Shown here: in pieces, positions 48,237 to 61,137 of the stretch
How the letters are laid out: every line of letters starts with the position of its first letter
Numbering within the stretch: position 1 is the first letter of the stretch
Assembly (NCBI GenBank): GCA_963921795.1
Contig: OY997653.1
Span: forward strand, 20,224,346 to 20,288,345
Direction of reading: 5' to 3'
DNA: 64,000 nucleotides
Source: Nannobrachium achirus
Lineage: Eukaryota; Chordata; Actinopteri; Myctophiformes; Myctophidae
Made by a program: the position numbers and the translations under genes
The notes under the pieces: generated by a model
Seen by the model: the letters and a program-made list of their open reading frames with translations, nothing else
What the model was told of the DNA's origin: nothing
The model's database searches: none

Positions 48237-50103
48237 CAGTGGTAAAGTGGTACATCTAAAATGACAAATTAAACATTGGCCAAATTGTCAAATATTATAG
48301 AGGCTGAAATTGTGAAAATAGACGATTTACATGCTCACAACACACCTTGCGTTGGGCGTTGTGAGCATACATGTAGAGCTGATATTTTCACAATAGAACC
48401 GAGTTATTCAAAATGTAATGTCTCAACTCTTAATGCTCATCAGGGTGGGGGATTCCCAGTTAGAATATGATTATTTTGGGGATCGCGGCCTGAAAAGGTT
48501 GAGAACCACTGCATTACATCACTGTCTTTGTCTCTTCGCCTCTCTCTCCCAGCCAATGATGCCGGTCCAGCTGAGTGCTGTTTCTCGTATCGTGCAGCAC
48601 GCCTGCCTAAAGACCGCGTGGTGACCTTCCAGCGCACACACCTTCACTGTGCTACAGACGGCGTTGTGTAAGTATTATGTTACTTTTTCATTTTTACGTT
48701 AACTGTATCTGGGAGGGACAGCACATAATCGATGAACACCACACATACAATGTTGTGTAAATATAGCCTACACTGGATTTCATCCGTAGTCCCCATTCAG
48801 AAAACAAGCAACGTTACAAAAAGAGCACATTACTTAAACCATTTAGGCCGGAGTCCGATTTGAAAAAAAAAAGCCTTAAAGACCTATGTCCGATTTGAAA
48901 ACCCACTGTTTTTCTGGAAAACGATCAGCCTCTGTAGCAGCTAAAAACAAAATTCCAAAACTATTTGATAGCTTACACCTTTGGCTTTCATAGGAAAATC
49001 AGAAAAACTTAAATATCTTTTGAAAAATTACTGTACTACGTACACAAAAATGTGTTCCCGGCCTGAGGGGGTAATACACACAAATGTGTACCCGTAAGCG
49101 TACAAAGAGAAGAGAAAAATCAACACTAAAAAAGCCCTAGTTTTGACATAAAATACTAGAGACTCAACTAAAATATTTTAGCCTTTTTAAAAATGTTCAC
49201 GTTTGATTAATATGTTAGCCTTTTTAAAAATGTTCATGTTTGATTGTCCATGTTCCATCCTTTCAGTTGGACCTTCAAATATGCAAAAGATGGACTCTCT
49301 CTTAGTGGGTAGATTGTTCTAATTTAAAGGCTGTGCGTGTGTTTAGACTGCACCTCACCTCGGTCCTTGTACAGATGCCCGTGTCGGGCTTCTGTTTCAG
49401 GCATAAACCATGTAAAGGCATGTGTCTTTTATACATGGCACATGCCTGAGCTTCCAGTTATTGAAGGTAAATTATATATAATATATATATAGGATTGTAT
49501 TGTACAAATAATACGTAAACATTGAACACATTCTACAAATGCAGTTCACATATAGATATAGATTCAGAAGAGTGTTTGTTTTCACACAAGGGTCAAAAAG
49601 ATACCAAGATGTCAATATGCTCGCCCCAGGCAGACTGCTAGACCCACGGTGCGGAACGCTCGCCCAGAACACTCGCACCGCATGGCGTGGAGAGCCACTG
49701 TGCTAATAGTGGACTCCCAATGTGCCATAGTGTCATAGTAAATCAGTGAACATACTAATTGTAATGTTATGATTGGGTCTTAAGACCAAAATAAAGAAAT
49801 TTAATGTTTGTAAAAACAAAATGTATCAGGTGTTATGATCAAAGTAATAGAATTTTAATGTTATGTAAAAACGTAATCGATTTGCCACGGACCAAGGCCA
49901 AGTCTTGCCACAGTCTTATGCAAATGGGACCATTGGAATGCATTTAGTCTGGAAGCTGATGGCAACTGATTTACTGATGTGAAAATCTTCTCTCTATGTG
50001 TGTCTGTTCCAGGTTCACCATGAAGAATGGTGTCAAGTTCTGCACTGACCCATCTCAGGACTGGGTCCAGAATCTCATCAGATACGTGGAGTCCAAACCG
50101 TAA
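48060..50103 (+). CDS. CC chemokine gene F (3 exons, 93 aa)
   Basis: Coding exons are 48060-48135, 48553-48667 and 50013-50103 (282 nt, 93 residues plus stop). The start is ATG AGG ATG; the second ATG at 48066 aligns with the start of genes A and B, so the product may be two residues shorter. The signal peptide core is IPVMVACLLLFSS, ending at VLA23. Cys34-Cys35, Cys58 and Cys74 are present, followed by FTMKNGVKFC and WVQNLI; the protein ends VESKP. Exon 2 has RAARLPKD where other copies have TKRLPK. AATAAA is at 51022. It is the first of three tandem units (F, G, H) sharing promoter, introns and downstream repeats. Intron 1 contains a short (CA)n and most of a hAT-like element; intron 2 has a roughly 234-bp insertion absent from gene G. 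Confidence 0.92.
48204..48234. repeat. (CA)n in gene F intron 1
   Basis: Short pure CA run. A hAT-like element with hairpin follows, to GTTGAGAACCACTG at about 48511, 41 bp before exon 2. Confidence 0.9.
48838..49071. mobile_element. Small MITE in gene F intron 2, absent from gene G
   Basis: ACCATTTAGGCCGG and CCGGCCTGAGGGGG are inverted. The left flank is TTAA, the right GTAAT. The same intron of gene G continues directly across the site. Confidence 0.6.
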
Positions 50104-50392
50104 CACCCACCTGGTACAAGAAAGCTCAACCAGTTGGTTTTGTGACAATGCTTTGAGATGAACAGCAAGCTTTGCTCTTTTACAAATGGAACAGGTCATC
50201 CATTTAAACGGCAGAACCATCCAATTTCAACATTTAACTATGCCATTAATATTAATTCCTTTGAGTTGTTGTTGGAAATAAGAAAAAAGTCCCCCCCACC
50301 CCTTCTGTGTTGCCTAGAACTGGAGGATTGATTTGGAGGTTGATATAGTTCAATATTGAAAATGGGTGGTTCTCCCCCTTAACTTGTGGTGA

Positions 50393-50540
50393 CGTTAAAG
50401 GACAACTTTAGTTTTTTACAACAAGGGTTCATATTTTAGATTGTATAAAACAATAGAACGAAGCAAATTAAAACATTATAACACTCACTTTTTCTTTTCT
50501 CTAATTACAATCTAAAATATGAACCCTTGTTGTTAATCCA
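50393..50540. repeat. Internally deleted copy of the 31306 foldback
   Basis: ACAACAAGGGTTCATATTTT and its complement lie about 90 bp apart. Confidence 0.7.
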
Positions 50541-51149
50541 CCAGATATAATGCAATAATCCATATATAATGCAAAATAGTGCAAATGCAAAAATAGTGTA
50601 AACAAGTGCAAAAAAGCATTGCAGATGCCCTAGCACCCCAAATCCCAAATGATAACTGACTGCGGAAACTTCCCACTGGACTTCAAGCAACTCTGACTTC
50701 AGAAGGTTGACATTTCTCTATTATAAATCCTTGTTTTGAGTGGTCTCTCTGAAATATTTTGATATTCACGAGCTGTATGCCATAAAAAAATCTAATTCTT
50801 AACAAAAAAAGTTTTGGATTAATTCACTGCATGTGCCATGTATCTAGAACATATGAAAGTTTGGAGAGTTTCGAGATTGATCTGTGTATATATATGAATC
50901 TAAGAAGAAGAATGAATATAAGATTAATCATTAGTCATTTCTTCTAAAATGTTTTCAGTTTTGTTGTCATTACATGTATTAGTGCAGATGTTTTATGTAC
51001 TCTTGATCAATTTTCTTCAGCAATAAAACAAGCATATTGTGATAACAATAAAACAAGCACATTTGGTTACTTAATTAATCCCCACATTGGTTGTGTATGC
51101 ATAGTAGCCTAGTTATGAAGCAAAAATTCTGCAATCAATTCTGCAATGT

Positions 51150-51568
51150 AGAAGTACTCTGTTACAAGTAAAAGAGAGGAATTCAAAATGTACTTGAGTA
51201 AAAGTACAAAAGTATTGGCATAAAAATGTACTTAAAGTACAGTACCAAAAGTAAAAGTACTCATTATGCAGAATGTCCCAAGTTTTCAATGTATAAAACT
51301 CTTTTTAAAATAGCAGATCTACAAGCTCACATTTTCAAATGGACGAAATGTGTATAGGGCTGAAGTGGTTAATGTATGTTTTGTAATAATAATCTAAATC
51401 TACATAGTAACTAAAATGCATGTAGTGGAGTAAAAGAACAATATTTGGATAAGATGTAGGCGTCGTGGAGTAGAAGTAAAAGTTTAGTAAAGTACAAATA
51501 CCTCAAATTGTGCTTAAGTACAGTACTTAAATACATGTACCATACTTAGTTACTTTATACCACTGCAA
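51150..51568. repeat. AAGTA-rich repeat downstream of gene F
   Basis: GAAGTACTCTGTTACAAGTA to TTACTTTATACCACTGC. The counterpart downstream of gene G is 59331-59756. Confidence 0.75.
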
Positions 51569-51909
51569 ATAAACCTTACATGGACATAATATGAGGCACA
51601 AGAACGCACACACTGTAAATAGAGTGTGGAGATAACAGAGATAGCAGGGTACAGGATGGGAAATATGTAATATTTTTTGTTTCTTCCTGTCTAGGTAATC
51701 TCCCACTAATAATGTTCCAGTAAGACTCACACGCAACAGCATTACGTGGTTACCTAATATTTTCTTCAACAGGACTGTTAACCAATAGTCAAACCTGACA
51801 CACACTATATGTAATGGGTAATAATAATACATCATGTTTTGACACATAAATGTATTAGGTTTTGTTGATTTGACATAAGTATAGTTTTATAGGTTGTTGT
51901 ACACCGAAG

Positions 51910-52165
51910 GCAAGCTCAATGGCCTTGTGGTTAGAGTGTCCGCCCCGAGACTGGGATGTCGGGGTTTGATCCCCGGCGGGGTCATACCAAAGACTCTGAT
52001 CAATGGGACCCAGTGCTGCTCCTGCTTGGCACTCATCATCAAGGGGGTTGGATTGGGGGATAAGTCCCTGTGACATACTAGTGTCCAGGAGGTGTACTTG
52101 CCTCATGCTACACGCTACAGAGGCAGGCTCCTGCACTATGGGCCTGACGGCTCGGCAGAGATAGA
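51910..52165 (+). repeat. tRNA-derived SINE, unit 1
   Basis: GGCCTTGTGGTTAGAGTGTC (A box) and GGGGTTTGATCCCCGG (B box) form a tRNA-like head, followed by GCTTGGCACTCATCATCAAG. Confidence 0.65.
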
Positions 52166-52489
52166 TATGATTTGTGCTGACAGTGTGTGAGAATGGGGTA
52201 AATGTGAAACTCAGCATATTATGAAAATTGGTATCCTAATGACGTCACTCTCAGCATGGTTTTACTGGAAAGTATTTCACCACAAGAACCCCAGCATCTC
52301 TATTCTGGGCGTGTCATAAAACAGTAGGTGAAATATACAGCAAAAACAGCTGATCTACAGTACTGATAGTAGCTGATGTCCGCTAGGCAATATCCGGAAC
52401 CGGCAAAAAAGGCTCTGACATCACGTACGCCACATGAGTCAACACAGACTTCGGCACACGCGTTCCCCGCCGTGTCAGAGGCACAATCA

Positions 52490-52795
52490 GATACAGAGAT
52501 CTCCATAATGGGCATAAAGGGACACAGACATACAGATACAGAGATCTCCATAATGGGCATAAAGGGACACAGACATACAGATACAGAGATCTCCATAATG
52601 GGCATAAAGGGACACAGACATACAGATACAGAGATCTCCATAATGGGCATAAAGGGACACAGACAGACAGATACAGAGATCTCCATATACAGGCATAAAA
52701 GGGACACAGAGATCTCCATATGTGGGCATAAAATGGACGCAGACAGACAGATACAGATATCTCCATATATGGGCATTAATGGACACAGGCAAACA
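52490..52795. repeat. 45-bp minisatellite
   Basis: CTCCATAATGGGCATAAAGG recurs at 52501, 52546, 52591 and 52636, with diverged units at 52681, 52714 and 52761. The 45-bp period keeps frames open on both strands. A second cluster is at 53028-53200. Confidence 0.92.
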
Positions 52796-53504
52796 GATGG
52801 TCAAAACGGTATAAAACAGGTATAATGGGACCGTTCGTCCCACCGGCCTCAAATTCGGGACACATGTTCCCTGCCGCAGCGGGGAGTGCAGTGCCTGGCC
52901 TCGACCCGACCCGATATGTCGTTTTCCGGAACCAGCGCGAAAGGTTCCGAATCTCCATATGTGGAGCTGATGTCTGACATCAGGGTTTTCCGGAAACGGC
53001 ACTGTGTCTGTAACACAGTCAGAGGCACAAACAAATACAGAGATCTCCATAATGGTAGGGACACAGACAGACAGATACAGAGATCTCCATATACGGGCAT
53101 AATGGGACACAGACAGACAGTTACAGAGATCTCCATATACGGGCATAAAATGGACGCAGACAGACAGATACAGATATCTCCATATATGGGCATAAATGGA
53201 CACAGGCAAACAGATGGTCAAAACGGGTCCTATGACAACAGGTATATTGAGGTTTGCATTAAAGGGCGGGGCATTCATTCCCTATTTACGTCGTTCCCGA
53301 GTTGGCCAGGTCGCCGACTAGACGCTCGGCCGCCCGAACGGCAGCCGAGCTTTTAGTTATAATTAAAGTCAAATGCGTGTTTGCAGATACTATATGATGT
53401 GCATTGTGCACCCAACGGATAATTACACCTTGTTACTTTAGCGCTGCACTTCTTTCCACTGCAATCTGTTTTTATAGGCTTCTTGTCATGATGGCACAAG
53501 GAAA

Positions 53505-53880
53505 GTTGACTTCCATAGACCTTATTCACACCGCGGCCATCTTTGATCACATGACCACATGAGGTGGCAGCCTGCATTAGATCCATTAAACAATGGAGCG
53601 ATGGTCCCAAAATATGAGTTCTGTACAACCAATTTCTTTTGACCAAATCGAAAAATGGGCAGATGAAAACATCAACATCGCCAAAAAGGATGAAATAGAT
53701 GGGTACATCCACAATATTCATGGCAGTTAGATTACAATGTTACTCTGTACAAAGACTTGCTACAGTATCTGTGCAGACTAGTGCTTGCTCTGCCATCATA
53801 TTAACTTACTGTATCGTGATTTTTGCATATTAATCAGGAACAATCTAACAACAAATAGTTAATATGATGGTGGAGCAAAC
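53505..53880. repeat. One-armed foldback remnant, unit 1
   Basis: CATAGACCTTATTCACACCG to GATGGTGGAGCAAAC matches the left part of 61138-61690; the right arm is missing. Confidence 0.65.
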
Positions 53881-54299
53881 TTGTACTTGTACTTGCCCTG
53901 TACTTCTACTTGTAACAGAGTATTTCTACATTGCAGTATTGAAACTTTAAGTAAAACATTTGAGTACTTTTTCCACCACTGCAAATACCTTATCATAATG
54001 TTTATTTTCAGATGTGGAGGAAGTCAGATTAGACCTCTGAGGACAGTGAGAGGTCAAATCCAAAATTCACAGTGTAGAGGAAAAACACGAGGTGTTGTTT
54101 CCATCTACTGTAAATCGGGGATGTCCATTCATTTGGTGAAACTATACTGAGATCACCAGAATTCATGAAAATGCTTTTAGACCCAGTACGTATACTATGT
54201 AGGGTACTGCATGTAAATGTGCAATGTGGCCTCTATTGTGAATGTTTTTCTCTCAGACTGTGAAAAAAAAAATACTGGACCATCCCATCTCTCTTCACC

Positions 54300-54372
54300 A
54301 AAAATAGCAAATCTACAAGCTCACAGCAGGTCACGTTGTGACCCGTTGTGAGCCTGTAGATCGGCTATTTTT
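54300..54372. repeat. Recurrent hairpin, unit 2
   Basis: Arms AAAATAGCAAATCTACAAGC and GCCTGTAGATCGGCTATTTT. The inner stem is CAGGTCACG / CGTTGTGACC. Confidence 0.85.
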
Positions 54373-54589
54373 GGTGAACCTTCCCCCAGAATATGCTGCT
54401 GGGGGTTCAAGTGGTTAAACATCAAGTATAAAGTTATTTTTATTCAGTTCTGATGGAAACGGATATTTCTCTGTGACATATGAACAGTGTAATTCAGGGG
54501 TGCCGTGGAGGAAAAGGTTATTTACTGGGGTCCCTTGAGTAAAAAAGGTTTGAAAACCCAGTAGGCCTATACAGTATACAAGTAGCCTC

Positions 54590-54718
54590 GATATTTGATT
54601 AAGGCTATGCATCAGCTCAGTGCTTTCGGGATGGGCGTTAATAAGTGTATTAACACCTCTCAGCTTTCTGCTCTCAAAATAAACATTGACCACAGTTAGT
54701 TTCCTTCATTCTAGGTAC
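54590..54718 (+). promoter_or_regulatory. Conserved upstream block of gene G
   Basis: This is the same block as gene F, with a small deletion in the CATTCGGGATGCAC part and TTAGTTTCCTTCATTCTAG in place of TTTGTTTCC. Confidence 0.5.
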
Positions 54719-54908
54719 AGCCACCCCGACCCCACCACCCACACCCACTGACATGATTTAACCCCACCTACACTAATAAGTGCTAACCTCGCACATAATA
54801 TATTCACATGCAAGGTGCATAAGAGACACGGGAGACTGCAGAGGAGACAGATCATTCGACTTGACACGCTTCAAGCATAATCTGATAATCTTAGTGGTGA
54901 TGACAGCG

Positions 54909-57900
54909 ATGAGGATGAAGAACATACCAGTCATGGTGGCCTGCCTGCTGCTGTTCTCATCTCTGGATGTTCTGGCAGAAGAGAGTAAGTGTATTTGCTC
55001 GTCTGTCCTGGTTAATTGGCATGATTAATCAAGCTATTTTTTATTATTTTTTTATTACCGGAGAGAAAAGAGCAGGTAAAAAATAATATTAATGCGTTGA
55101 TTGATATTCGAAATCAATACAAATGTGTACCCACAAAAAAAGGCAAAAAATAAATAAATATGGATGATATTTTTTTATAATAATTATTATTATTATTATT
55201 TTTACTTTTTTATGCTTTTATCCCTAGAGATAAGTTGCGTTTCCATAAAGCCTGTTAATGCGCATTAAGCGTTTTGCGCAAAAAACTTTTTATGGAAACA
55301 CTTCAAAATTCGAATAAACTTTCATTATCCGCAAACACTTACCCGCTTGGAGGAAGTGGATTTTGAGGCTTTATCGAATAAACTAAATGCGCATTAGTGA
55401 ATGGAAACGGCTCAGCCAATAAATGCAAATAAATAATGACGTTCTGGTCCATCGTCCTCCAAGTTAACACTTTCCCCTGCTGCTTTAGGTCCATTGTATT
55501 AGCATTAGCCCACAAAACAAACCGTCTGAACTCTGTGTCGAAATTCCTCCCGTTTTCACAATGTGCCAGCTCAGCTGTAGCTCTTTACAGACTGTTGTGC
55601 AAAGACAACCTCTGACAGAACTTAAAACGAAGATTTGTTCAAGCTAAACTTATAACAAACGGTCTCAGTATCACGTTCAGTCTCTGTTTATGTGCTGTTT
55701 GTTTGTGTCGCTCTTCTGCGACCTGCCGTTTCCCAAGGACCCTAAGCACAACGGTGGGGCAAGGAGGTAGGGAGCGCTACACTAATTCGAATGACACCCG
55801 CAAATGGAAACACGAAACAGGCTAAATTCCCTTTGTCTTAATGCGCATTTCTGATAATTCGCTTCCTATTTTTGAATACGTTTATGGAAACACAACTATA
55901 GACAGTAGGCTGACAGGTATTGGAGAAAGATGGGGATTGACAAAGGCTGTCAGGATCAGGACTTGAACCTGCAACACACTGTCAGGCTACACTGAGTCTA
56001 GGTGCCTAGACGGCTGCGCCAGTGGGCCAGACCATTTTTAAATTACCGGTACTATTAATTAATTTTATAGTAACTCTATAAACTCAAATAACAACGGGTT
56101 TGCGATGTCCCATTTATCTCAGCCAGCAGAGTGGCTGCATGCAGCCCTCCTTGCCTCATCTTAAAAACCCTGACCAGGCACCCAGCACCCACCACCAGGC
56201 ACGTGCACACATAGACATCAAAGGGGACTTGAGCCTCTGCCATTTTATCCGTCTGTGCCCTCTCCAGACCATGAATGCAGTTTTTACTATGGTGAAAGAA
56301 ATGCAAATGCCCTCTTTCCATGCCATAGACTGAAGGCAGTATTCAAGAGAATTGCCATGTCCAAACTCTCCTGAACTTGAATGCAGCATCTTATGTAGAA
56401 AGAATTGCCCTCCCTGTGTAGAAATCCATGCCATACGCCCATCTTCAGTATTGGCTTGATTATGCTTAGTTCAGTGGAAAATAGCCAAACTCCAAGCTGC
56501 CAACCATCATTGTTGTTGAAATTAGTTTTTCTTTTTTTATTCCACTAATCTGGCCTGTGTGTTTCTGTGTCCATTGGTGGAAAAAGTACAAGATCTTTTT
56601 TACTTAAGTAAAAGTCGGATTCTGCCAATGCATTTCAATGGGAATGGAGCGGTTTGCTGCCATTTGCGGAATTCTGCAAAGAAACGCTCCACTCCCATTG
56701 AAATGCATTGGCAGAACCCGTCCTCGTATACGGAATGTCCCAATTCAAGTTTCCAAAATCTTTTGGAAACAGCAGATCTACAAGCTCACTACGAGCTTGT
56801 GGATTGGACGAAATGTATATAGGGCTGAAGTTGTTACTGTATGTTTTGTAATAATAATCACATGTAGTGGAGTAAAAGTATAATATTTACCTCTGAACAG
56901 ATAATTACCAAGCAACGCCTTTACTACAGATTCTCTGTGAAAAGGTTTTATTAGTGGAGTGGAGTAAAAGAAAAAGTATTGGACAAAACACAAATACTTC
57001 AAAATGTTAGTTAAGTAGCCTAGAGTACTTGAGTAATGTATTTATTTATTTCAAGGCACAAGGAGTATGCAAATACAAAATACATATTGAAAACAGTAGA
57101 AAAGAAATTAGAAAAAGAGAATAAGAAAGGTTTAAAACTAATGCTAGGGTAGACCTACTCTATTGTGGACCGACAAGTCATACATGATCACAACTCTTCA
57201 ACCACTGTTTCAATTGACCTTTAAAAGCTGAGAAAGTGGGGATCTCCCTTAGTGTGACAGGAACTCGTTCCAGTATTGACAAACCTTAATGGACAGGAAA
57301 TTTTGACTGTGTCTGTGTCTCTTTTTCTTCTCTCCCAGGTGGCGGTCCAGAAGTGTGCTGCTTCGTGTATCGCACAGCACGCCTGCCTAAGGTCGGCGTG
57401 GTGTCCTTCCAGCGCACACACCTTAAATGTACTACGGACGGCGTTGTGTGAGTGTCACGATTATTTCATTCATACATTCATATCTGGGAGGGACAGCATT
57501 GATGAACACCACACATACAATGTTGTGTAAATATAGCCTACCTCAAAATCCGTAGTCCCCATTGAGAAAACAAGCAACGTTACAAAAAGCGCACATAAAT
57601 ATTACATAAAAGGGTACAAACAGAAGAAAAAATACCTATAGTTTTGACATAAAATACTAGAAACTCAGGAAAACTCAAATATTTTAGCCTTTTTAAAAAG
57701 AAATCACGTTTAATTGTCCATGTTCCATCCTTTTAGTTGAACCTTAAAATATGTATAAGATGGACACTCTCTTAGTGGGAAGATTGTTCCAAATTGCAAA
57801 AAGGCTGTGCGTTTAGACTGCACCTCACCTCAGCCCTTGTACTGATGCGCTTCTGTTTCAGGCATAAACCATGTCAAGTTTTATACACGGCACATGCCTG

Positions 57901-58703
57901 AGCTTCCAGTTATCGAAGGTATATATATATTGGACTCCCATGTGCCATAGTGTCATAGTAAATCAGTGAACATAATAATTATAATGATATAATAATAATA
58001 ATAATGTAAAGGTGCCACGTTAACAGCATTTTTTAATAACATATAGATATACGGTATATAGACAATAACAACAACAACAAAAAAGATTAATCAAAGAAAC
58101 ATGGCCCCCTCACGTATTAGGAGTATGGGTCACCAGAACCAAGGACGGGTGTTTTTGATGAATCTAACATGATTAAAATTGAGTTTGAAGTTACAATTGG
58201 TTTATATAGGATGGGGGTGTGTCTGATCTTTAACGGCTCTTTTCTCAAAATGTGTTTTACTCCTAAAGAAATCTCCAATTCAGTTGCACCCACATACACC
58301 AAACCTTCCAGTTATATTCATACCTATGTCCTTAACATGTTTACAGAAGGGTTTGTGGATATATCATTCATAGCCTGATTTACACCCCATTTTATTCATA
58401 AAAACAGGTCAAATTTAGTTGTTTATGCAAAATGTAAAAATGTAACGTTAATGTAAAAACTAAATCTATCATTTGCCACGGACAAGGCCAAGTCTTGCCA
58501 CAGTCTTACCCCTGAACAATGCAAATGGGACCATTAGAATGCATTTAGTCTGGAAGCTGATGCCAACTGATTTACTGATGTGATGAAAATCTTCTCTCTG
58601 TGTCTGTTCCAGGTTCACCATGAAGAGTGGTCAGAAGTTCTGCACTGACCCATCTCAGGCCTGGGTCCAGAATCTCATCACGCATGTGGAGTCCACAAAA
58701 TAG
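54909..58703 (+). CDS. CC chemokine gene G (3 exons, 91 aa)
   Basis: Coding exons are 54909-54984, 57339-57447 and 58613-58703 (276 nt, 91 residues plus stop). It is a close paralog of gene F with an almost identical signal peptide (IPVMVACLLLFSS). The mature part differs: GGPEVCC in place of GPAECC, KVGVVSF in exon 2 and MKSGQKFC in exon 3. Cysteines are at 32, 33, 56 and 72, and WVQNLI is kept. In-frame upstream ATGs exist (ATG ACA GCG ATG AGG ATG from 54900), so the exact start is uncertain; I chose the ATG matching gene F. Intron 1 is long because of a 665-bp insertion and a SINE, both interpretable by comparison with gene H. AATAAA is at 59092. Confidence 0.9.
55233..55897. mobile_element. 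665-bp element in gene G intron 1 with ATA duplication
   Basis: Ends AGTTGCGTTTCCATAAA and TTTATGGAAACACAACT are inverted. Gene H has the uninterrupted site (CTAGAAATAGACAG), so ATA was duplicated. A 3-bp duplication suggests the PIF/Harbinger group. No transposase is present. Confidence 0.8.
55905..56032 (-). repeat. tRNA-derived SINE, gene G intron 1
   Basis: The minus strand reads CCACTGGCGCAGCCGTCTAG (A box) and GCAGGTTCAAGTCCTG (B box). Confidence 0.65.
56190..56500 (-). repeat. ACGTGCA-family element, gene G intron 1
   Basis: In reverse orientation from CCAGGCACGTGCACAC to TTATGCTTAGTTCAGTGG. A counterpart lies in gene H at 63240-63625. Confidence 0.7.
56620..56716. repeat. 32-bp near-perfect foldback
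   Basis: TTCTGCCAATGCATTTCAAT pairs with the right arm with one mismatch over about 32 bp. The same element is at 63807-63903. Confidence 0.85.
57990..58440. other. Unidentified insertion in gene G intron 2
   Basis: Sequence absent from gene F intron 2. It starts with (TAA)n and contains overlapping open frames on both strands of 60-70 codons that I do not recognise. Confidence 0.4.
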
Positions 58704-59330
58704 TAATACCCACCTGTTACAAGAAAGCTCAACCAGTTGGTTTTGTGACAATACTTTGAGATGAACATCAAGCTTTGCTTTTTCTTTTTACAAATGGAAC
58801 ATTTGTGGACTTTTGATATTCATGAGCTGAATGAATGAATGCCATAAAACATTATAAATCTTAACAATAAAGGATTGGAAATACCACTGCAAGTGCAATG
58901 TATCTGGAACATTATATGAAAGTAAAGAAGGAAAAAAATAAGAAAAAAAATCGAGATTTATCTGTGTATATAATTTATATGAATAATAGGTAACTATATG
59001 AATCATTGGTCTTCTAAAATGTTTTCAGTTTTGTTGTCATCAACTGTATTAGTGCAGATGTTTTATGTACTCTTGATCAATTTCCTTCAGCAATAAAACA
59101 AGCATATTGTGATAACAATAAAACAAGCATGTTTGGTTACTTAATTAATCCCCACATTGGCTGTGTATGCATAGTAGCCTATGAGTCAAGTCAAATTAAG
59201 TTATGAAGCAAAAAATAAAAATAAAAATAAAAAATAAAACATTCGACAAAGTACAGTAAAGACCATAGCAGATAGTTATAAACACTGACATAAACATCAA
59301 GACACACACTCTCTTAGGCACAATAACCAG

Positions 59331-59756
59331 TGGTGGAAAAAGTACTCAAATGTTTTACTTAAGTAAAAGTATCAATTCTGCAATGTAGAAGTACTCTGTT
59401 ACAAGTAAAAGAGAGGAATTCAAAATGTACTTGAGTAAAAGTACAAAAGTATTGGCATCAAAATGTACTTAAAGTACCAAAAGTAAAAGTACTCATTATG
59501 TAGAATGCCCCTGCAAGTTTTCAATGTATAAAACTCTTTTTAAAATAGCAGATCTACAAGCTCACATTTTCAAATGGACGAAATGTGTATAGGGCTGAAG
59601 TGGTTAATGTATGTTTTGTAATAATACAATATTTGGATACGAGATGTAGGCGTCTTGGAGTAGAAGTAAAAGTTTAGTAAAGTACAAATACCTCAAATTG
59701 TGCTTAAGTACAGTACTTAAATACATGTACCATACTTAGTTACCTTACACCACTGC
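59331..59756. repeat. AAGTA-rich repeat downstream of gene G
   Basis: Inverted ends CAGTGGTGGAAAAAGTA and TTACCTTACACCACTG. A lone hairpin arm is near 59550. Confidence 0.75.
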
Positions 59757-60089
59757 AAATAAACCTTACATGGACATAATATGAGGCACAAGAACGCACA
59801 CACTGTAAATAGAGTGTGGAGATGACAGAGATAGCAGGGTACAGGAAGGGAAATATGTCATATTTTTTGTTCCTTCCTGTCTCGGTAATCTCCCACTAAT
59901 GTTCCAGTAAGACTCACACACAACAGCATTACGTGGTTACCTAATATTTTCTTCAACAGGACTGTTAATCAATAGTCAAACCTGACACACACTATCTGTA
60001 ATGGGTAATAATACATCATGTTTTGACACATAAATGTATTAGGTTTTGTTGATTTGACATTAGTATAGTTTTATAGGTTGTTGTACACC

Positions 60090-60362
60090 GAAGGCAAGCT
60101 CAATGGCCTTGTGGTTAGTGGTTAGTGTCCGCCCCGAGACTGGGATGTCGGGGTTCAATCCCCGGCGGGGTCATACCAAAGACTCTGATCAACGGAACCC
60201 AGTGCTGCTCCTGCTTGGCACTCATCATCAAGGGGGTTGGCTTGGGTGATAAGTCCCTGCGACATACTAGTGTCATGTCCAGGAGGCGTACTTGCCTCAC
60301 GCTACATGCTACAGAGGCAGGCTCCTGCCCTATGGGCCTCATGGCTCGGCAAAGACAGATAT
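60090..60362 (+). repeat. tRNA-derived SINE, unit 2
   Basis: Counterpart of 51910-52165, with GTGGTTAGTGGTTAGTG duplicated in the A-box region. Confidence 0.65.
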
Positions 60363-61137
60363 GATTTGTGCTGTCACTCTCAGCGTGGTTTTACTGGAAA
60401 GTATTTCACCACAAGAACCCCAGCGTCTCTGTGCTGGGCGTGTCATAAAACAGTAGGTGAAATATACGGCAAAAACAGCTGATCTACAAGCTCACAATGT
60501 GTTGCATACAACTTGGAACATAGGCTACTGTGTATATAATTAGCAATTTTGGGGCCGACCACTTTGGCCGGCAGGATATTTGACCGGCCAAATAATACAT
60601 TCATCGGCCATAATATCTCGAGAACCGTTCGTCCCACCGGCTTCAGATTCAGCACGCGCATTCCCCGCTGCAGCGGGGACTGCAGTGCCTGGTCTCGAGC
60701 TGACCCGATATGCGGTTTTCTGGAACTAACAGAGATCTCCATATACGGGCATAAAATGGACGCAGACAGACAGATACAGATATCTCCATATATGGGCATA
60801 AAGGGACACAGGCAAACAGATGGTCAAAACAGATCCTATGACAACAGGTATAATGGGGTTTGCATTAAAGGGCAGGGCATTCATTCCATATTTACATTGT
60901 TCCCGAGTTGGCCAGGTCGCCGACTAGACATAATTAAAGTCAAATGTGTGTTTGCACTTTGCAGATACTATATTATGTGCATTGTGCACCCAAAAGATGA
61001 TTACTTTACACCTTGTTACGTTAGCGCTGCACTTCTTTCCACTTAATCTGTTATTGTTTTTATAGTTAGTCTTCTTGTCATGATGGCACAAGGAAGGTTG
61101 ACTTGTCTGCAATCACTGACCTTCACTACTTAATCCA

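Larger units (their letters stand above)
47064..53899 (+). repeat. Tandem unit 1 (gene F)
   Basis: It starts at ACTTCTACTTGTAACAGAGT and carries the CAGATGTGGAGGAAGT leader, a hairpin, the gene, AAGTA repeats, a SINE, a 45-bp minisatellite and foldback arms. The order is repeated in units 2 and 3. Confidence 0.8.

Noticed and set aside
51919..51990. Functional tRNA gene
   Set aside because: A and B boxes are present but no clean cloverleaf can be drawn, and the segment continues into a repeated SINE body found again at 60.1 kb.
52490..52795. CRISPR-like array
   Set aside because: The repeats are contiguous, without unique spacers, in a vertebrate genome; it is a minisatellite.
52300..53278. 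Long open frames (127-263 codons) on both strands
   Set aside because: They are translations of the 45-bp minisatellite, whose period is divisible by three, and have no start context or homology I recognise.
58117..58378. Overlapping 61- and 69-codon frames in gene G intron 2
   Set aside because: No domain recognised, and the segment is an insertion absent from gene F; kept only as an unidentified insertion.
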